A program made the translations under genes and the position numbers. A model generated the notes under the pieces. It searched no databases and was not told the DNA's origin. It saw only the letters and a list, made by a program, of their open reading frames with translations. From Yeguia hominis (lineage in GTDB: Bacteria; Bacillota; Clostridia; Oscillospirales; Acutalibacteraceae), in assembly GCF_014384705.1 (NCBI RefSeq), contig NZ_JACRSN010000018.1, positions 7,756 to 71,755 on the forward strand: 64,000 nt of DNA, written 5' to 3'. Shown piece after piece: positions 8,461 to 18,381 of this stretch. Position 1 is the stretch's first letter. Each line of letters opens with the position of its first letter.

Positions 8461-11400
8461 GCTTGCCTACCTCCTTCTTTTTGCGGAAAGTAAAGAAGGC
8501 CGCTGCACCTGCGCCGATTGCAGAGATACCGGCAAGTGCCGCCCAAAGAGGCATATTGGTGGTATCTCCGGTTTTGGGAATATCCGTAACAGGCTTGAGC
8601 TTGTTATGGAACTTGGCAACGACCGTCTTTCCTTCGTGAACGGTTACGGTGACATTTGCGGGAAGCTCATACTTCTCGTTGGCTTTGTTGGACACCTCGG
8701 AGATCACATAATCGCCGATGCGCAGCCCCTCGATGCGGATCTGACCCTTCTCATCGGTCACAAAGTCCTTGCTGAAGGCATTGCCGGTGATATCCGAGCC
8801 CTCCACACGGAAGGTAAAGCCCTTCAGCACGCCGTCATCCGAAGTCTTTTCAATGCGAATGCCTCCGGTCTGTGCCTGGTTGACAAAGCCCTTTCCGGCC
8901 TCATTTTCCACGACGACGGTTTTACCATCTTCCTTAATGGAGAAGCTATAGCTTTTCTCATCAAGGAAGAAGCCCTTAGGGGCCTCGGTTTCCTTCAGCG
9001 TGTAATCGCCATAGGGCAGATCATCCAGCTTGTAGACGCCGTCGGACAGCTCCTCCATCTGGCCAACGAGCTTTCCGTCACGGTACACCTCAAAGACAGC
9101 GCCGTTCAGGTGATGATCGGGATAGTCTTTATCCACCTTGGTCAGCTGAACGCTGCCGCGAATGAGCTTGTTGGTGATCTCGATCTCGATCACAGCGCCG
9201 TTCTGATCCACCTTTACAGCATAGTGGGCCTCATCCATCACATAGCCCTCCGGCGCGGCGATTTCACGGACCACATACTCGCCATAGGGGATACCTGTAA
9301 AGGAGAAGCTACCGTCCTCTGCGGAAACAGTGGTCAGAATAGGCTCTGTGCCGTCTGTGAGGAACAGGCCGATGGTAGCGCCGGCCAGCGCCTTGCCGTC
9401 CTCATCCTTCTTCATGCCGTGGATCTCTCCGTAGATCATCTCGTTGGTAATGCTCTTTCCGTCATTGATGGCAAGCTCCACCACGGGAATTTCCTGGCCG
9501 GCATAAGCGAAGGTCACAGGGTACTTCTCATCAGAGAGCATATAGTGGCTGTCGGTGCTGATTTCCTTGACATAGTAGCTGCCGAAGGGAACATCGCTCT
9601 TGAGCACAGCCTTTCCGTTTTCATCAAGGGACATGATCTCGATGAGACCGTCCACAGGAATGACGGAGCCGTCTGCTGCGGTAAGCTCCTCGGCGGCATA
9701 GAAGCCGAAGGTCACGGCGGAAAGCTCGTTATTCATACCGATACCGAACTGCTTGTTCTGCTCCAGCACCTTGGAAAGAGAAATCCGCGCCTTCTGTCTG
9801 TCATTGCAGAAGCTGGCAGCGGTTTCGGTGATCTCAATCTCCTGCCCGGCATAGACAAGCTCTGCGGTATGGGAATCCTTGTTTACGACCATGCCATCGG
9901 GGGCTTTCATCTCGGTGATTTCGTATTTTCCCAGATACAGCGGCTTGCTTTCCGCCGTGCCGTCTGCGCCGGTAGTCACCGTATCTACCACCTCGCCGGC
10001 GCTGCAGCGCAGCGTACCATCCGGGGTGTAGATGTCCGCCGCTGCCTCGATCTCATAGGTTGCTCCCGCAAGACCCTGCACCGTATAGACCGGCTGATAG
10101 ACCCCGTCCGCCGCCGTAACAGAGGCAAACACCTCGCCGGTTTTGGAAATCTTGATGATGCCCTTCTGCGCGTAGTTGCCCAGCTTCACCGCAACGACCG
10201 TCACGCCGCTTTCCTCGGTGGAATTCTCTTCGGTCACATCAAACTTGACCGCCTCATGACTGAGGATGTAGCCGTAAGGGGCAGAGACCTCCTTGAGGGA
10301 GTAGCCCTTGCCAAACTCCAGCTTCTCCGGCGTGATGAGCATGCCGGCGTCATTGGTGTAGAAGGTGTCGATGGTGGTAACCTCCGGATAGGTAAAGGTC
10401 ATTTCCACCTTGGAGCCATCCGGACGAAAGATCTGGAAGCCCGCACCCGCATAGGGAATGGTATTGCCGGTCTCCGCATCCACCTTGATGACCTTAATGA
10501 AGGACTCGAAGTTAGCGTTGTTGATGAGGTAGCGATAGGTCTCGCCGTCCTTGGCAATGAACACATCAAAGTCGCTCATCAGCTCACGACCCTCCCAGCC
10601 GGAGACCTGATGCACGGTGTACACGCCGTAGGGCAGGTCCTTGCTCTGGGCAAAGCCGTTTTCATCGCAGGTCAGGTAGTCCCGCTCTGTATCCTTTGCC
10701 GCCTCATAGCTGCCTGCGGCTTTCAGATAGATAGCGAACACAGCACCTTCTTCGGGAGTTTCGATCTGCGTATCGCCGTTATCCGAGTGCTTGATGATGG
10801 CGATATTGCCCTTCTGCACCTGCTCGGCAACAGCCACAGCAGGCGCAGCGTTCAGCTCAACGGTGTAATTGGCCGCCTCTGCACCGACAGGATAAACGGT
10901 GCTGTCCAGAAGATAGCCCTCGGAGGGGCTGATCTCACAAATCGTCCAGTCGTCGCCGCAGACATAATAGCCGGTGGTGAACTGGCCGTTCTCGTCGGTG
11001 TAGTAGGTATCCACAAGCTGATCGCCCTTATAAATGCCGTAGGCGGCACCGGCAAGCGAAGCGTCGCCCTGCGCCGTTCCGACCTCACAGTCGCTCTTAG
11101 TGACGGTGACATTGAATTTCTTGAGGATGTTGGAAACGCTCTTATTGGTTACGCTGTTCCACTCCACTGCGGCGCTCTGGCTATCGGGAATTACATAGCG
11201 AATGGCGGTGTCCATCTCCTCCAGTGTGTAGCCGGTGCCGATGAGCACATCCTTGAAAGTCGCAACACCGTTTTCATCGGTAACAGCAAATTCATCCACG
11301 GGCAGACCGCTGAGGGAGGTTCCAAAAAGGTGGAACTTCACACCCTGGTTCAGTCCGTCCTCGGAGGTCTTGGTCACGGTCAGATCGCCGCGGCGGAGTA

Positions 11401-12670
11401 CATTGTTGAAGGAAACCGTCGCCGTCTGCCCAGCGAGCACGGTAACACGGTGGCTTTCCTGGGGTACATACTTGTCGTAGCTCTGTTCAGTGACGGTATA
11501 GACACCGGGCATCAGATTGTCGATGCGAATTTCACCGTTCCGGTCGGTGGTAACGGTCTGATTGACGCCCTCGCCGGTGATGGTGAAGGTAATGCCGTCC
11601 ACCCTGCCGTCCTCGCTGGTCTTGATGATTTTAGCGCCGCCATAGCTGACCTTCAGCTTGAGAAACGCTCTTACAGGGTCGCTGACGGAGGCCGTATAGG
11701 TGATGGTATCCTGAACGCCGCCGTTGGGGCCGTACTTATAGTCCGTCCAAACAAGAACGCCGCAGCGGGAAGCACTTCGACTTGCGGAGATCGTCACATT
11801 GCCGCTGGGAGCCGTATCGGTGGTGATAGTGAGCGTATTGCCCGACACGCTGAAATGGAAGCCTGTCTCACTGGCGGAGAAGGTAAACTGTGACAGCACG
11901 CGGTTGGTATCCGTGAGCTCGGCAATGTACTGACTGCCATCCCACGCAAGCTCAATGGTCTTTGCGCCGCCGCTGCTTCTGCTCATAAAGCTGGGGCAAA
12001 CGGCATGGCTCTGCACACTGGACTCGATGCTGTCGTAATAATCCATGATTCGGCTATACAGCGGATGATTGGGGGAAACCAGCGACAGGATCTCGTCATA
12101 GCCGCCGGTGCTCACATGATCAAAGTCCGCATCGCGCTCGCCCACAACCGTTTCCCAAACAAGTAGCTGAGTCGCGAAGGCGTGGGCCAGCTTATCCGCA
12201 TCGGAATCGTTCTGCGATCTCCACGAGGTGGAAAGGTTGCCCTGATAGCCATACTGCATGATACGCCCCAACAGCAGCTTAATATCGTCCGGCTCGATGG
12301 TGTTGTTGTACTGGCTGGGATAGTTATCCCAAAAATCCTCACCGAAGCCGTGATAGGTATCGCCGACATTTCGGGAAAGGCCGGGCTCGATGCAGTAGCA
12401 CACCTTCCCGTCAAAGGAATCCATACAGTGCAGGGTGGTGTAGTTGCTGGAGCCTGTTGCCCAGCCGTTCATATAGTTTTTCGCGGAGTGACCCCATGCG
12501 TCCGCAGAGTAAATCTGAGCAGCGTCTCCGTCACGGGGGAAGGAAATCATATAGGACTCCGCTGTTTCGCTTGCGGCGAAGGCCGTGGTCGTGCCAAAGC
12601 CTGCAAGCACGGTGAATGCCATGAGGACTGCAAGCAGTCCCGACATTCCTCTTTTGAAAATCTTCTTCAT
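8450..12670 (-). CDS. Giant sortase-anchored SpaA/Cna-B repeat adhesin with thioester-type N-terminal domain
   Basis: A 1,406-residue surface protein. A Sec signal peptide (KKIFKRGMSGLLAVLMAFTVLAG, cut near AFA-A) is followed by a thioester-type domain: a Cys in KVCYCIEPG and a Gln in FATQLLVWE have the expected context for an internal Cys-Gln thioester. About ten SpaA/Cna-B modules follow from residue 340 on, each with a Lys strand such as AKIIKTSEDG and a C-terminal Glu strand such as YTVTEQS, typical of isopeptide-crosslinked domains. The C-terminus has an IPKTGDT sorting motif, a hydrophobic helix and a KKK tail. The start at 12670 follows AAGGAGG. It likely mediates attachment to host or mating partner; being on the ICE, a mating-aggregation role is possible but inferred. 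Confidence 0.9.
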   Translation of the reverse strand: MKKIFKRGMSGLLAVLMAFTVLAGFGTTTAFAASETAESYMISFPRDGDAAQIYSADAWGHSAKNYMNGWATGSSNYTTLHCMDSFDGKVCYCIEPGLSRNVGDTYHGFGEDFWDNYPSQYNNTIEPDDIKLLLGRIMQYGYQGNLSTSWRSQNDSDADKLAHAFATQLLVWETVVGERDADFDHVSTGGYDEILSLVSPNHPLYSRIMDYYDSIESSVQSHAVCPSFMSRSSGGAKTIELAWDGSQYIAELTDTNRVLSQFTFSASETGFHFSVSGNTLTITTDTAPSGNVTISASRSASRCGVLVWTDYKYGPNGGVQDTITYTASVSDPVRAFLKLKVSYGGAKIIKTSEDGRVDGITFTITGEGVNQTVTTDRNGEIRIDNLMPGVYTVTEQSYDKYVPQESHRVTVLAGQTATVSFNNVLRRGDLTVTKTSEDGLNQGVKFHLFGTSLSGLPVDEFAVTDENGVATFKDVLIGTGYTLEEMDTAIRYVIPDSQSAAVEWNSVTNKSVSNILKKFNVTVTKSDCEVGTAQGDASLAGAAYGIYKGDQLVDTYYTDENGQFTTGYYVCGDDWTICEISPSEGYLLDSTVYPVGAEAANYTVELNAAPAVAVAEQVQKGNIAIIKHSDNGDTQIETPEEGAVFAIYLKAAGSYEAAKDTERDYLTCDENGFAQSKDLPYGVYTVHQVSGWEGRELMSDFDVFIAKDGETYRYLINNANFESFIKVIKVDAETGNTIPYAGAGFQIFRPDGSKVEMTFTYPEVTTIDTFYTNDAGMLITPEKLEFGKGYSLKEVSAPYGYILSHEAVKFDVTEENSTEESGVTVVAVKLGNYAQKGIIKISKTGEVFASVTAADGVYQPVYTVQGLAGATYEIEAAADIYTPDGTLRCSAGEVVDTVTTGADGTAESKPLYLGKYEITEMKAPDGMVVNKDSHTAELVYAGQEIEITETAASFCNDRQKARISLSKVLEQNKQFGIGMNNELSAVTFGFYAAEELTAADGSVIPVDGLIEIMSLDENGKAVLKSDVPFGSYYVKEISTDSHYMLSDEKYPVTFAYAGQEIPVVELAINDGKSITNEMIYGEIHGMKKDEDGKALAGATIGLFLTDGTEPILTTVSAEDGSFSFTGIPYGEYVVREIAAPEGYVMDEAHYAVKVDQNGAVIEIEITNKLIRGSVQLTKVDKDYPDHHLNGAVFEVYRDGKLVGQMEELSDGVYKLDDLPYGDYTLKETEAPKGFFLDEKSYSFSIKEDGKTVVVENEAGKGFVNQAQTGGIRIEKTSDDGVLKGFTFRVEGSDITGNAFSKDFVTDEKGQIRIEGLRIGDYVISEVSNKANEKYELPANVTVTVHEGKTVVAKFHNKLKPVTDIPKTGDTTNMPLWAALAGISAIGAGAAAFFTFRKKKEVGKHER

Positions 12671-12694
12671 TCGTTCTGTCCTCCTTCAAGGCAT

Positions 12695-12721
12695 GAAAAA
12701 AGCACCGTGCTTCCACGATGC
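12695..12721 (-). terminator. Intrinsic terminator between lipoprotein and adhesin genes
   Basis: GCATCGTG and CACGGTGC (minus-strand sense) form an 8-bp stem with a GAAG tetraloop, followed directly by TTTTTT. It lies in the 80-base gap between the lipoprotein stop and the adhesin ribosome site, so the adhesin needs either read-through or its own start. Confidence 0.7.
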
Positions 12722-12749
12722 TCATTTCGGCGTATTGACTTGTTGATGC

Positions 12750-13397
12750 TTATGCGTACCCGATATAGATTAGGTAGCTGCTTGTGCCGATGCACTCGTA
12801 CCAGATCCAGACAGCGGTTATCTCCTCGTCCTTCGCGTATCTGTTCAGGCGGGAGCTGATGTCTCTCTCCAGGTAGATGCAGGTCGGCTTTGCGATGATC
12901 GGATTGTCCCAGCAATCGGTTGCCGAGCTATCCAAGGTCAGCCCCAAGCTCACCGCCATGCTTTTTGCGTAAGAAATCCAGTGCTCGATATCAAATGTGG
13001 GCTCGGGCACCGAAGTCGGTTCCGGCTCGGTTATCGCAGGAACGGATGGTTCCTCTTTTGGACTTTCTATTTTCTCCGGCTTCTCCGGAAGCACGGGTGC
13101 CTGCCGGTCTTCCTCCGGTGTCGGCGCATTCGATTCTGTGGGCGCGCTTACCGGCTCAGAAGAAAAGCTCGGGCTGCTATCGTGCTTGTCCTCATTCAGC
13201 ATGGAATCTGCGGGATCGACGGCTTCTGTGGGAGCGTTTGGTTCTGTGGATACCGGCTCAAAGGAAGCAGGCGTTCCTTCCTGTGGTGTTAGAGCTTTCG
13301 GTGTGTTTCCCACCGTTTGCCCTTGCAGGGGCTCTGCGGCGCATCCGGAAAGCAATACAGAAAGCAGGAGCGCGCACAACATGAGATTCTTTTTCAT
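12750..13397 (-). CDS. ICE lipoprotein with long Pro/Glu/Thr-rich stalk
   Basis: A 215-residue protein with a lipoprotein signal peptide: MKKNLMLCALLLSVL, then lipobox LSGC with the Cys at residue 19. Residues about 25-135 are an unstructured Pro/Glu/Thr/Ser stalk. The last 80 residues form a small globular domain (FDIEHWISYAKSMAVSLGL to the C-terminus) with two cysteines. It probably sits on the outer face of the membrane with the C-terminal domain displayed through the wall. A good promoter lies upstream and a terminator downstream, so it can be a single-gene unit. Function unknown. Confidence 0.75.
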   Translation of the reverse strand: MKKNLMLCALLLSVLLSGCAAEPLQGQTVGNTPKALTPQEGTPASFEPVSTEPNAPTEAVDPADSMLNEDKHDSSPSFSSEPVSAPTESNAPTPEEDRQAPVLPEKPEKIESPKEEPSVPAITEPEPTSVPEPTFDIEHWISYAKSMAVSLGLTLDSSATDCWDNPIIAKPTCIYLERDISSRLNRYAKDEEITAVWIWYECIGTSSYLIYIGYA

Positions 13398-13428
13398 GGG
13401 ATGACCTCCAATGACTGTTTTTTCTCAT

Positions 13429-13457
13429 ATTGTACGAATGCACTTGGTTTTCTTCAA
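13429..13457 (-). promoter_or_regulatory. Sigma-A-type promoter of the lipoprotein gene
   Basis: On the minus strand, TTGAAG (13452-13457) and TACAAT (13429-13434) are separated by exactly 17 bases. The lipoprotein ATG is about 32 bases downstream, preceded by TGGAGGT. Confidence 0.6.
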
Positions 13458-14474
13458 TTGTGCCGCCTGTATATTTTCCTTTTGAGCTGGTATTGCCGGT
13501 AAATGAGGGGGGAGAGTGTGAGAGGGGGAACGGCGCTGACGCAGCGTCAAAAGGGTAGACTGCTCCCTTGGCGAAGAGCCTATCTTGCGTCATTCCGACT
13601 TTTCTGCCTTTCCTGATACCGGTGATAATATTCCAGCGCTTTTAGAATATACTCACCGGTTTTTTCGTAAGGAACGCTGGCAGGGATAAACCTTCTGGCC
13701 TCGGCGTACTTGATGTTGATCTTCTCCCTCTGGTTCGGCTTTTCCTCGCTCATGATCGACTCGATGACCTCGTTGTTCAGCTTTCCCTCCTGAGAGAACC
13801 GCTTCAGCTTGATGGCCTGGGCAAGGGACGGAGTGGCATCCACATAGGCGATTTGCTCCAGCAAGGCACTCTGTTCCTCTTTTTGCAGGTAAGAGAGTTC
13901 CACCGCCGGTCTGAACGCAATGCGCCCTTCATCAACCAAATCCAGAAGCTCCGGAATGAGCTCTGTAAGACGAATATAGCGGAACACCTGTCTTTCACTG
14001 TCTGAACTCTGCTGTGCGATTTCTCCTGCGCTGTTTAACTTTGTGCCCACTGGGCAGAAAGTTAAATCTGTACGCTGTCCCTGTCGGTTCATAGCTTCCA
14101 GCCTCATCTTGTACGAAAAAGCTTTTTCACTCGGCAGTATCACAGAACGCTGCAGGTTCGATTCCACCATTAGAATGATGGCCTCGTCTCGGGTCATCTC
14201 CCGCACCTCGGCTTTCACGGTATCAAACCCGGCAAGCTCGCAGGCCTTCTTTCTGCGATGCCCCGATACGATTTCGTACCGCCCGTCCTCCTTCGGTCGG
14301 AGGGTGACAGGGGTGATGATCCCGCGCTCCTTGATGCTCTGAACAAGCTGATCCATGTCCTCATCCAGCTTCACCTTGAAGGGGTGATCGGGAAAATCGT
14401 CGATCTTCGAGAGGGGAATATCATAAATGCGCGGGAGCTTGTTTTCCTTTCGCTCCGCCTCATTCATGAAAAGC

Positions 14475-15299
<825 letters not shown>

Positions 15300-15821
15300 G
15301 GGGTTTTCCTCCTTTCTCTTTATTTGAATCATTTCTGATCCACGAAAGCCTCAAAATACCTTTTGGGGCTTTCGTCGCTGCATTTCATTTTTCCTCGAAC
15401 CCAAAATGCAGAAAAGGAAATCAACAGGCGTTCGGCTGCTGACCGAACTCATAGGAATCTCACCTCTGCCGGGTACTCCGCCAGCCCCATAGGGAAGTAT
15501 CATTGTCCCTGAATCGTTTCATCGCCTTATCCGTAGCAAGCGGATATTTCAGAATGGTTCGGAATCGCTACCAACCTTGCTTTCCGTGATAACCCTTACG
15601 GGCAGGAAGTTCGTGGCGCACCTTCATCCGGCTGGGGCCTTCGCCCCCGATCAGGAATGTACCTGTTGAATGTGTATTCGATTGTCAAGGAACAGGTGAG
15701 AGGTTTTTGCCCCTCAAGTGGTAGATCACGGGAAAGGGCAAAAATTAAGTCTCCGGAGAAATTTCTAAAAAATTTTTTCATGGGCTCCTCCTTCGAGCAT
15801 TCATCATTGGAATATCTGAAA

Positions 15822-15859
15822 ACAAAAAAGGCCCAGCTACCGCAATGGGTAACTGGGCC
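15822..15859 (-). terminator. Intrinsic terminator in the ICE/rpsI gap
   Basis: GGCCCAG (15830-15836) pairs with CTGGGCC (15853-15859), extended by TACC with GGTA around a short loop. On the minus strand the stem is followed by TTTTTTGTTTT. No coding sequence directly upstream on that strand is apparent, so it may end a non-coding transcript or back up rpsI. Confidence 0.6.
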
Positions 15860-15985
15860 TCAACCATCCGTATATGGTATAAACGGGAATAAACTTCGCC
15901 AAAAGAATTCAAAGCAAAACAAAGATGCCGGGAGGGATAAATCGCCTCTATAGATGTGCCTCGCAGGGCTCGGAATGGAGGGGGA

Positions 15986-16049
15986 TTTTCCCCTATTTTT
16001 TAACCCATTCATCGCTCCAAACTCGGTTTTCCCCTATGGTTAACCCATT
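15986..16049. repeat. Two 23-24 bp direct repeats near the element boundary
   Basis: Copies at 15986-16009 and 16027-16049 share TTTTCCCCTAT and TAACCCATT, separated by TTTT in one and GG in the other. Their start-to-start distance is 41 bases. They may be recombinase or partition-protein binding sites, or part of the attachment region. Confidence 0.5.
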
Positions 16050-16099
16050 AAAAACGGGATAGAGAGCATCAAATTTCCTCAAAAGGAAACAGCAGAATC

Positions 16100-16137
16100 A
16101 AAAAAGAAAAACCCCGGAAACCGTTGAGTTTCCAGGG
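16100..16137 (-). terminator. rplM-rpsI operon terminator
   Basis: On the minus strand, GGAAAC and GTTTCC flanked by CCC/GGG form a hairpin followed by TTTTTCTTTTTT, about 25 bases after the rpsI stop. Confidence 0.8.
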
Positions 16138-16161
16138 CTTTTGGGCATTTTGAAGTCTCGA

Positions 16162-16563
16162 TCAGCGCTTGCTGAACTGCGGAGCGCGACGAGCGGCTTT
16201 GAGACCGTATTTCTTACGCTCTTTCATTCTCGGGTCACGGGTCAGGAACCCGGCCTTTTTCAGCGCAGAGCGAAGGTTTTCAGAATCATACTGCAGAAGC
16301 GCACGGGAAATACCGTGACGGATCGCACCGGCCTGGCCGGTAACGCCGCCGCCTGCAACGCGGCATACGACGTCAAACTTCTCGTCTGTCTCTGTGAGAA
16401 CCAGCGGCTGGCGAACGATCAGCTTCAAGGTCTCAAGACCAAAATACTCATCGATATCGCGGTCATTGATGGTGATTTTCCCGGAACCCTGATAAATTCT
16501 TACGCGGGCCACGGAGCTCTTTCTTCTGCCTGTTCCGTAGAAGTACGGTGCTTTATCATACAT
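16162..16563 (-). CDS. rpsI: 30S ribosomal protein S9
   Basis: A 133-residue protein with the typical S9 start (YFYGTGRRKSSVARVRI) and the conserved basic C-terminal tail ending in RAPQFSKR, which reaches towards the ribosomal P site. The middle GGGVTGQAGAIRHGISRAL is the family signature. It follows rplM by 15 bases in the universal rplM-rpsI operon and is read from the promoter at 17100-17128. Confidence 0.98.
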   Translation of the reverse strand: MYDKAPYFYGTGRRKSSVARVRIYQGSGKITINDRDIDEYFGLETLKLIVRQPLVLTETDEKFDVVCRVAGGGVTGQAGAIRHGISRALLQYDSENLRSALKKAGFLTRDPRMKERKKYGLKAARRAPQFSKR

Positions 16564-16578
16564 AACTGTCTATCCTCC

Positions 16579-17007
16579 TTAAAGCTCCCAGGTCTCGGGC
16601 TTCTGAGCGGCATGTTTATGCTCGCTGCCTGCAAATGCGCGCAGTCTGAGGAATTCATCGCGGCCGATCGAAGAATCGGGCAGCATTCTCTTTACTGCAA
16701 GCTGCATCACGAATTCCGGCTTTGTTTCCATCAGCTTATCATAGCGAACCGCCTTGAGATGGCCAATATAGCCAGTGTGGCGATAGTAATATTTCTCCTC
16801 TGCTTTTTTACCGGTCAGAACGGCCTGTGCGCAGTTGATGATGATGACGTGATCGCCGCAATCAACATGCGGTGCGAAGATCGGCTTATGCTTGCCGCGC
16901 AGCAAAGTCGCGGCCTGTGCTGCAACGCGCCCAACAGGCTTGCCCGCTGCATCAATGACATACCATTTCCGGTCGATCTGCCCGGCTTTTGGCATATACG
17001 TGGACAT
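16579..17007 (-). CDS. rplM: 50S ribosomal protein L13
   Basis: A 142-residue L13 with characteristic blocks RKWYVIDAAGKPVGRVA, DCGDHVIIINC and VKRMLPDS. The ATG at 17007 (MSTYMPKAGQ) is preceded by CAGGAGGGA at good spacing; longer in-frame starts lack a ribosome site and sequence similarity. The leader of about 85 bases between promoter and start contains a CTTCC/GGAAG pairing and could be an L13 autoregulatory leader, known in Firmicutes, but I cannot confirm the consensus. Confidence 0.97.
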   Translation of the reverse strand: MSTYMPKAGQIDRKWYVIDAAGKPVGRVAAQAATLLRGKHKPIFAPHVDCGDHVIIINCAQAVLTGKKAEEKYYYRHTGYIGHLKAVRYDKLMETKPEFVMQLAVKRMLPDSSIGRDEFLRLRAFAGSEHKHAAQKPETWEL

Positions 17008-17099
17008 AAAGATTCCCTCCTGATTCATTTGAAATTCCATTGTTAATTTCTCTTCCTTCGCGAATAGGCAGTTCACCTTTGAAAGGAAGGGCAAGTATG

Positions 17100-17128
17100 A
17101 TCTTATCATACCGTTTTGTTTCTGTCAA
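17100..17128 (-). promoter_or_regulatory. Promoter of rplM-rpsI
   Basis: Minus-strand TTGACA (17123-17128) and TAAGAT (17100-17105) with a 17-base spacer, upstream of the rplM leader. Confidence 0.75.
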
Positions 17129-17320
17129 CCCTTTTTTAATTTATTTCTGTGATATCTCTTGTTTCCTCCGTTTTATATCCATTTTTCTCTCCTATTCTCT
17201 CTTGCTATTTCACTTTTTGATCTTTTCAAAAACCAGCTTCCGGTTTATAATGAAAAAGAATGGTTCGGCGTTTCCTGAACCGAAACCTCTTTTATGAGAA
17301 TGAGAACAGGTGTGATTCGG

Positions 17321-18058
17321 ATGCAAAAGCTGGAGGGCCTTATGCGGGCCGCACTCGATAAATATGAAATGCTCTCACCAAATGACCGGATTGCTGTCGG
17401 CGTCTCCGGCGGCAAAGATTCTTTGGTGCTTCTTTGCGCACTGGCGCATTTGCGGGAATATCATCCCATTCCGTTCACTGTCACCGCAATTACCATCGAT
17501 CCCTGCTTTGAGGGCATTCAGACGGATTATACCGGCATCGAAGCGTTGTGTGCATCGCTGAAGGTTCCCTTTCTTGTGCGGCGTTCCCGGCTCGGTACGA
17601 TTGTTTTCGAAGAACGCAAAGAACCGAATCCCTGTAGTCTTTGCGCCAGAATGCGCCGCGGAATCCTGCATAATATGGCAAAAGAAGCTGGATGCAACAA
17701 GTTGGCGCTGGGCCATCACTTTGACGATGCCGTACAGACATTTATGATGAATCTCTTTTACGGCGGTAAAATCGGCTGTTTTGCGCCCAAAACCTATCTT
17801 TCCCGCAAGGATCTGACCATGATCCGCCCTATGCTTTTCTGCCCGGAACAGGACATCGCGCGCGCCGCCAAAAGGCTCTCGCTTCCGGTCGCAAAGAGCC
17901 GCTGTCCGGTTGATGGAAACACCTGCCGCGCACAGACCGCCGCGCTGCTTGCAGACCTCGAAAAACAGTTTCCGGATCTGCGGGCTAAAATTATGGGGGC
18001 AATGCAGCGGGCCGGTATTGATGGGTGGGGAATTCCTCCCGTGCTGCCTCGATCCTAA
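17321..18058 (+). CDS. TtcA-like tRNA 2-thiolation protein (PP-loop ATPase)
   Basis: A 245-residue PP-loop enzyme with the SGGKDS ATP-binding motif near residue 30. It has a cysteine pair in NPCSLCARMRRG and another Cys in KSRCPVDG, as in TtcA-type enzymes that bind an Fe-S cluster and thiolate tRNA cytidine 32. GHHFDDAVQTFMMNLFY is the conserved adenylation region. I prefer the start at 17321 (MQKLEGLM) with ACAGGTG upstream over an ATG at 17294 without a ribosome site. A TATAAT at 17246-17251 could be its promoter. Exact tRNA target is inferred. Confidence 0.85.
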   Translation: MQKLEGLMRAALDKYEMLSPNDRIAVGVSGGKDSLVLLCALAHLREYHPIPFTVTAITIDPCFEGIQTDYTGIEALCASLKVPFLVRRSRLGTIVFEERKEPNPCSLCARMRRGILHNMAKEAGCNKLALGHHFDDAVQTFMMNLFYGGKIGCFAPKTYLSRKDLTMIRPMLFCPEQDIARAAKRLSLPVAKSRCPVDGNTCRAQTAALLADLEKQFPDLRAKIMGAMQRAGIDGWGIPPVLPRS

Positions 18059-18072
18059 AAGATGCTATCAAA

Positions 18073-18104
18073 AAAGCGCTGAAAGCTTCGGCCTTCGGCG
18101 CTTT
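18073..18104 (+). terminator. Terminator after the TtcA-like gene
   Basis: AAAGCGC (18073-18079) pairs with GCGCTTT (18098-18104), with internal pairing around a TTCG, then CCGTTTTATT. It lies 15 bases after the stop. Confidence 0.7.
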
Positions 18105-18138
18105 CCGTTTTATTCACGCGTTTCAAAAACCGGGACAA

Positions 18139-18175
18139 TAAAAAACTGCGGCAAGTTAAAAAAACTTACCGCAGT
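18139..18175 (-). terminator. tRNA-Val terminator
   Basis: ACTGCGG with CCGCAGT and AAGTT with AACTT form a stem with one mismatch, followed on the minus strand by TTTTT. It begins directly after the CCA end of the tRNA. Confidence 0.85.
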
Positions 18176-18176
18176 G

Positions 18177-18253
18177 TGGTGGACGTTACAGGACTCGAAC
18201 CTGTGAACCCTTCGCACGTCAAGCGAATGCTCTACCAGCTGAGCTAAACGTCC
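18177..18253 (-). tRNA. tRNA-Val, anticodon GAC
   Basis: The minus strand folds as a cloverleaf: acceptor GGACGTT with AACGTCC, D arm with AGCTCAGCTGGTAGAGC, anticodon stem TTCGC/GCGAA around loop TTGACGT (anticodon GAC) and T arm containing GGTTCGAGTCC. The 3' ACCA is encoded. It stands alone with its own terminator. Confidence 0.96.
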
Positions 18254-18348
18254 GGATTGCTTATCTATTATATCCGATCCGATTCAAAAAATCAACCTTT
18301 TTTTCGGAATTTTCTCTTTTTTATCAAAAAATCTTTCATTTCACCCTC

Positions 18349-18378
18349 TTGACAGTAGAATCCTCTTGGGATTATCAT
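18349..18378 (+). promoter_or_regulatory. Promoter of the zinc/manganese ABC operon
   Basis: TTGACA at 18349-18354 and TATCAT at 18373-18378 (18-base spacing) lie just upstream of the palindrome at 18382. Confidence 0.65.
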
Positions 18379-18381
18379 GGT

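Larger units (their letters stand above)
15300..16106. other. Gene-free stretch holding the ICE/chromosome junction
   Basis: No convincing gene is present between parA and the rpsI terminator. It contains a hairpin at 15343-15374 (CGAAAGCC with GGCTTTCG) in the parA leader, a minus-strand terminator at 15822-15859, and two direct repeats at 15986-16049. The rpsI terminator is intact, so the element boundary must lie between it and parA. Some streptococcal ICEs are known to integrate at the 3' end of rpsI, which is compatible with this layout, but the precise attachment site cannot be fixed without an empty-site relative. Confidence 0.5.

Noticed and set aside
8366..11893. A 1,175-codon open frame on the plus strand opposite the adhesin gene
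   Set aside because: It mirrors the adhesin's repetitive codon pattern, has no ribosome site or recognisable domain, and the minus-strand protein has a signal peptide, repeated domains and a sorting signal.
15657..15953. A 98-codon plus-strand frame in the ICE/rpsI gap
   Set aside because: No ribosome site, basic low-quality composition, and it runs straight through a strong terminator hairpin.
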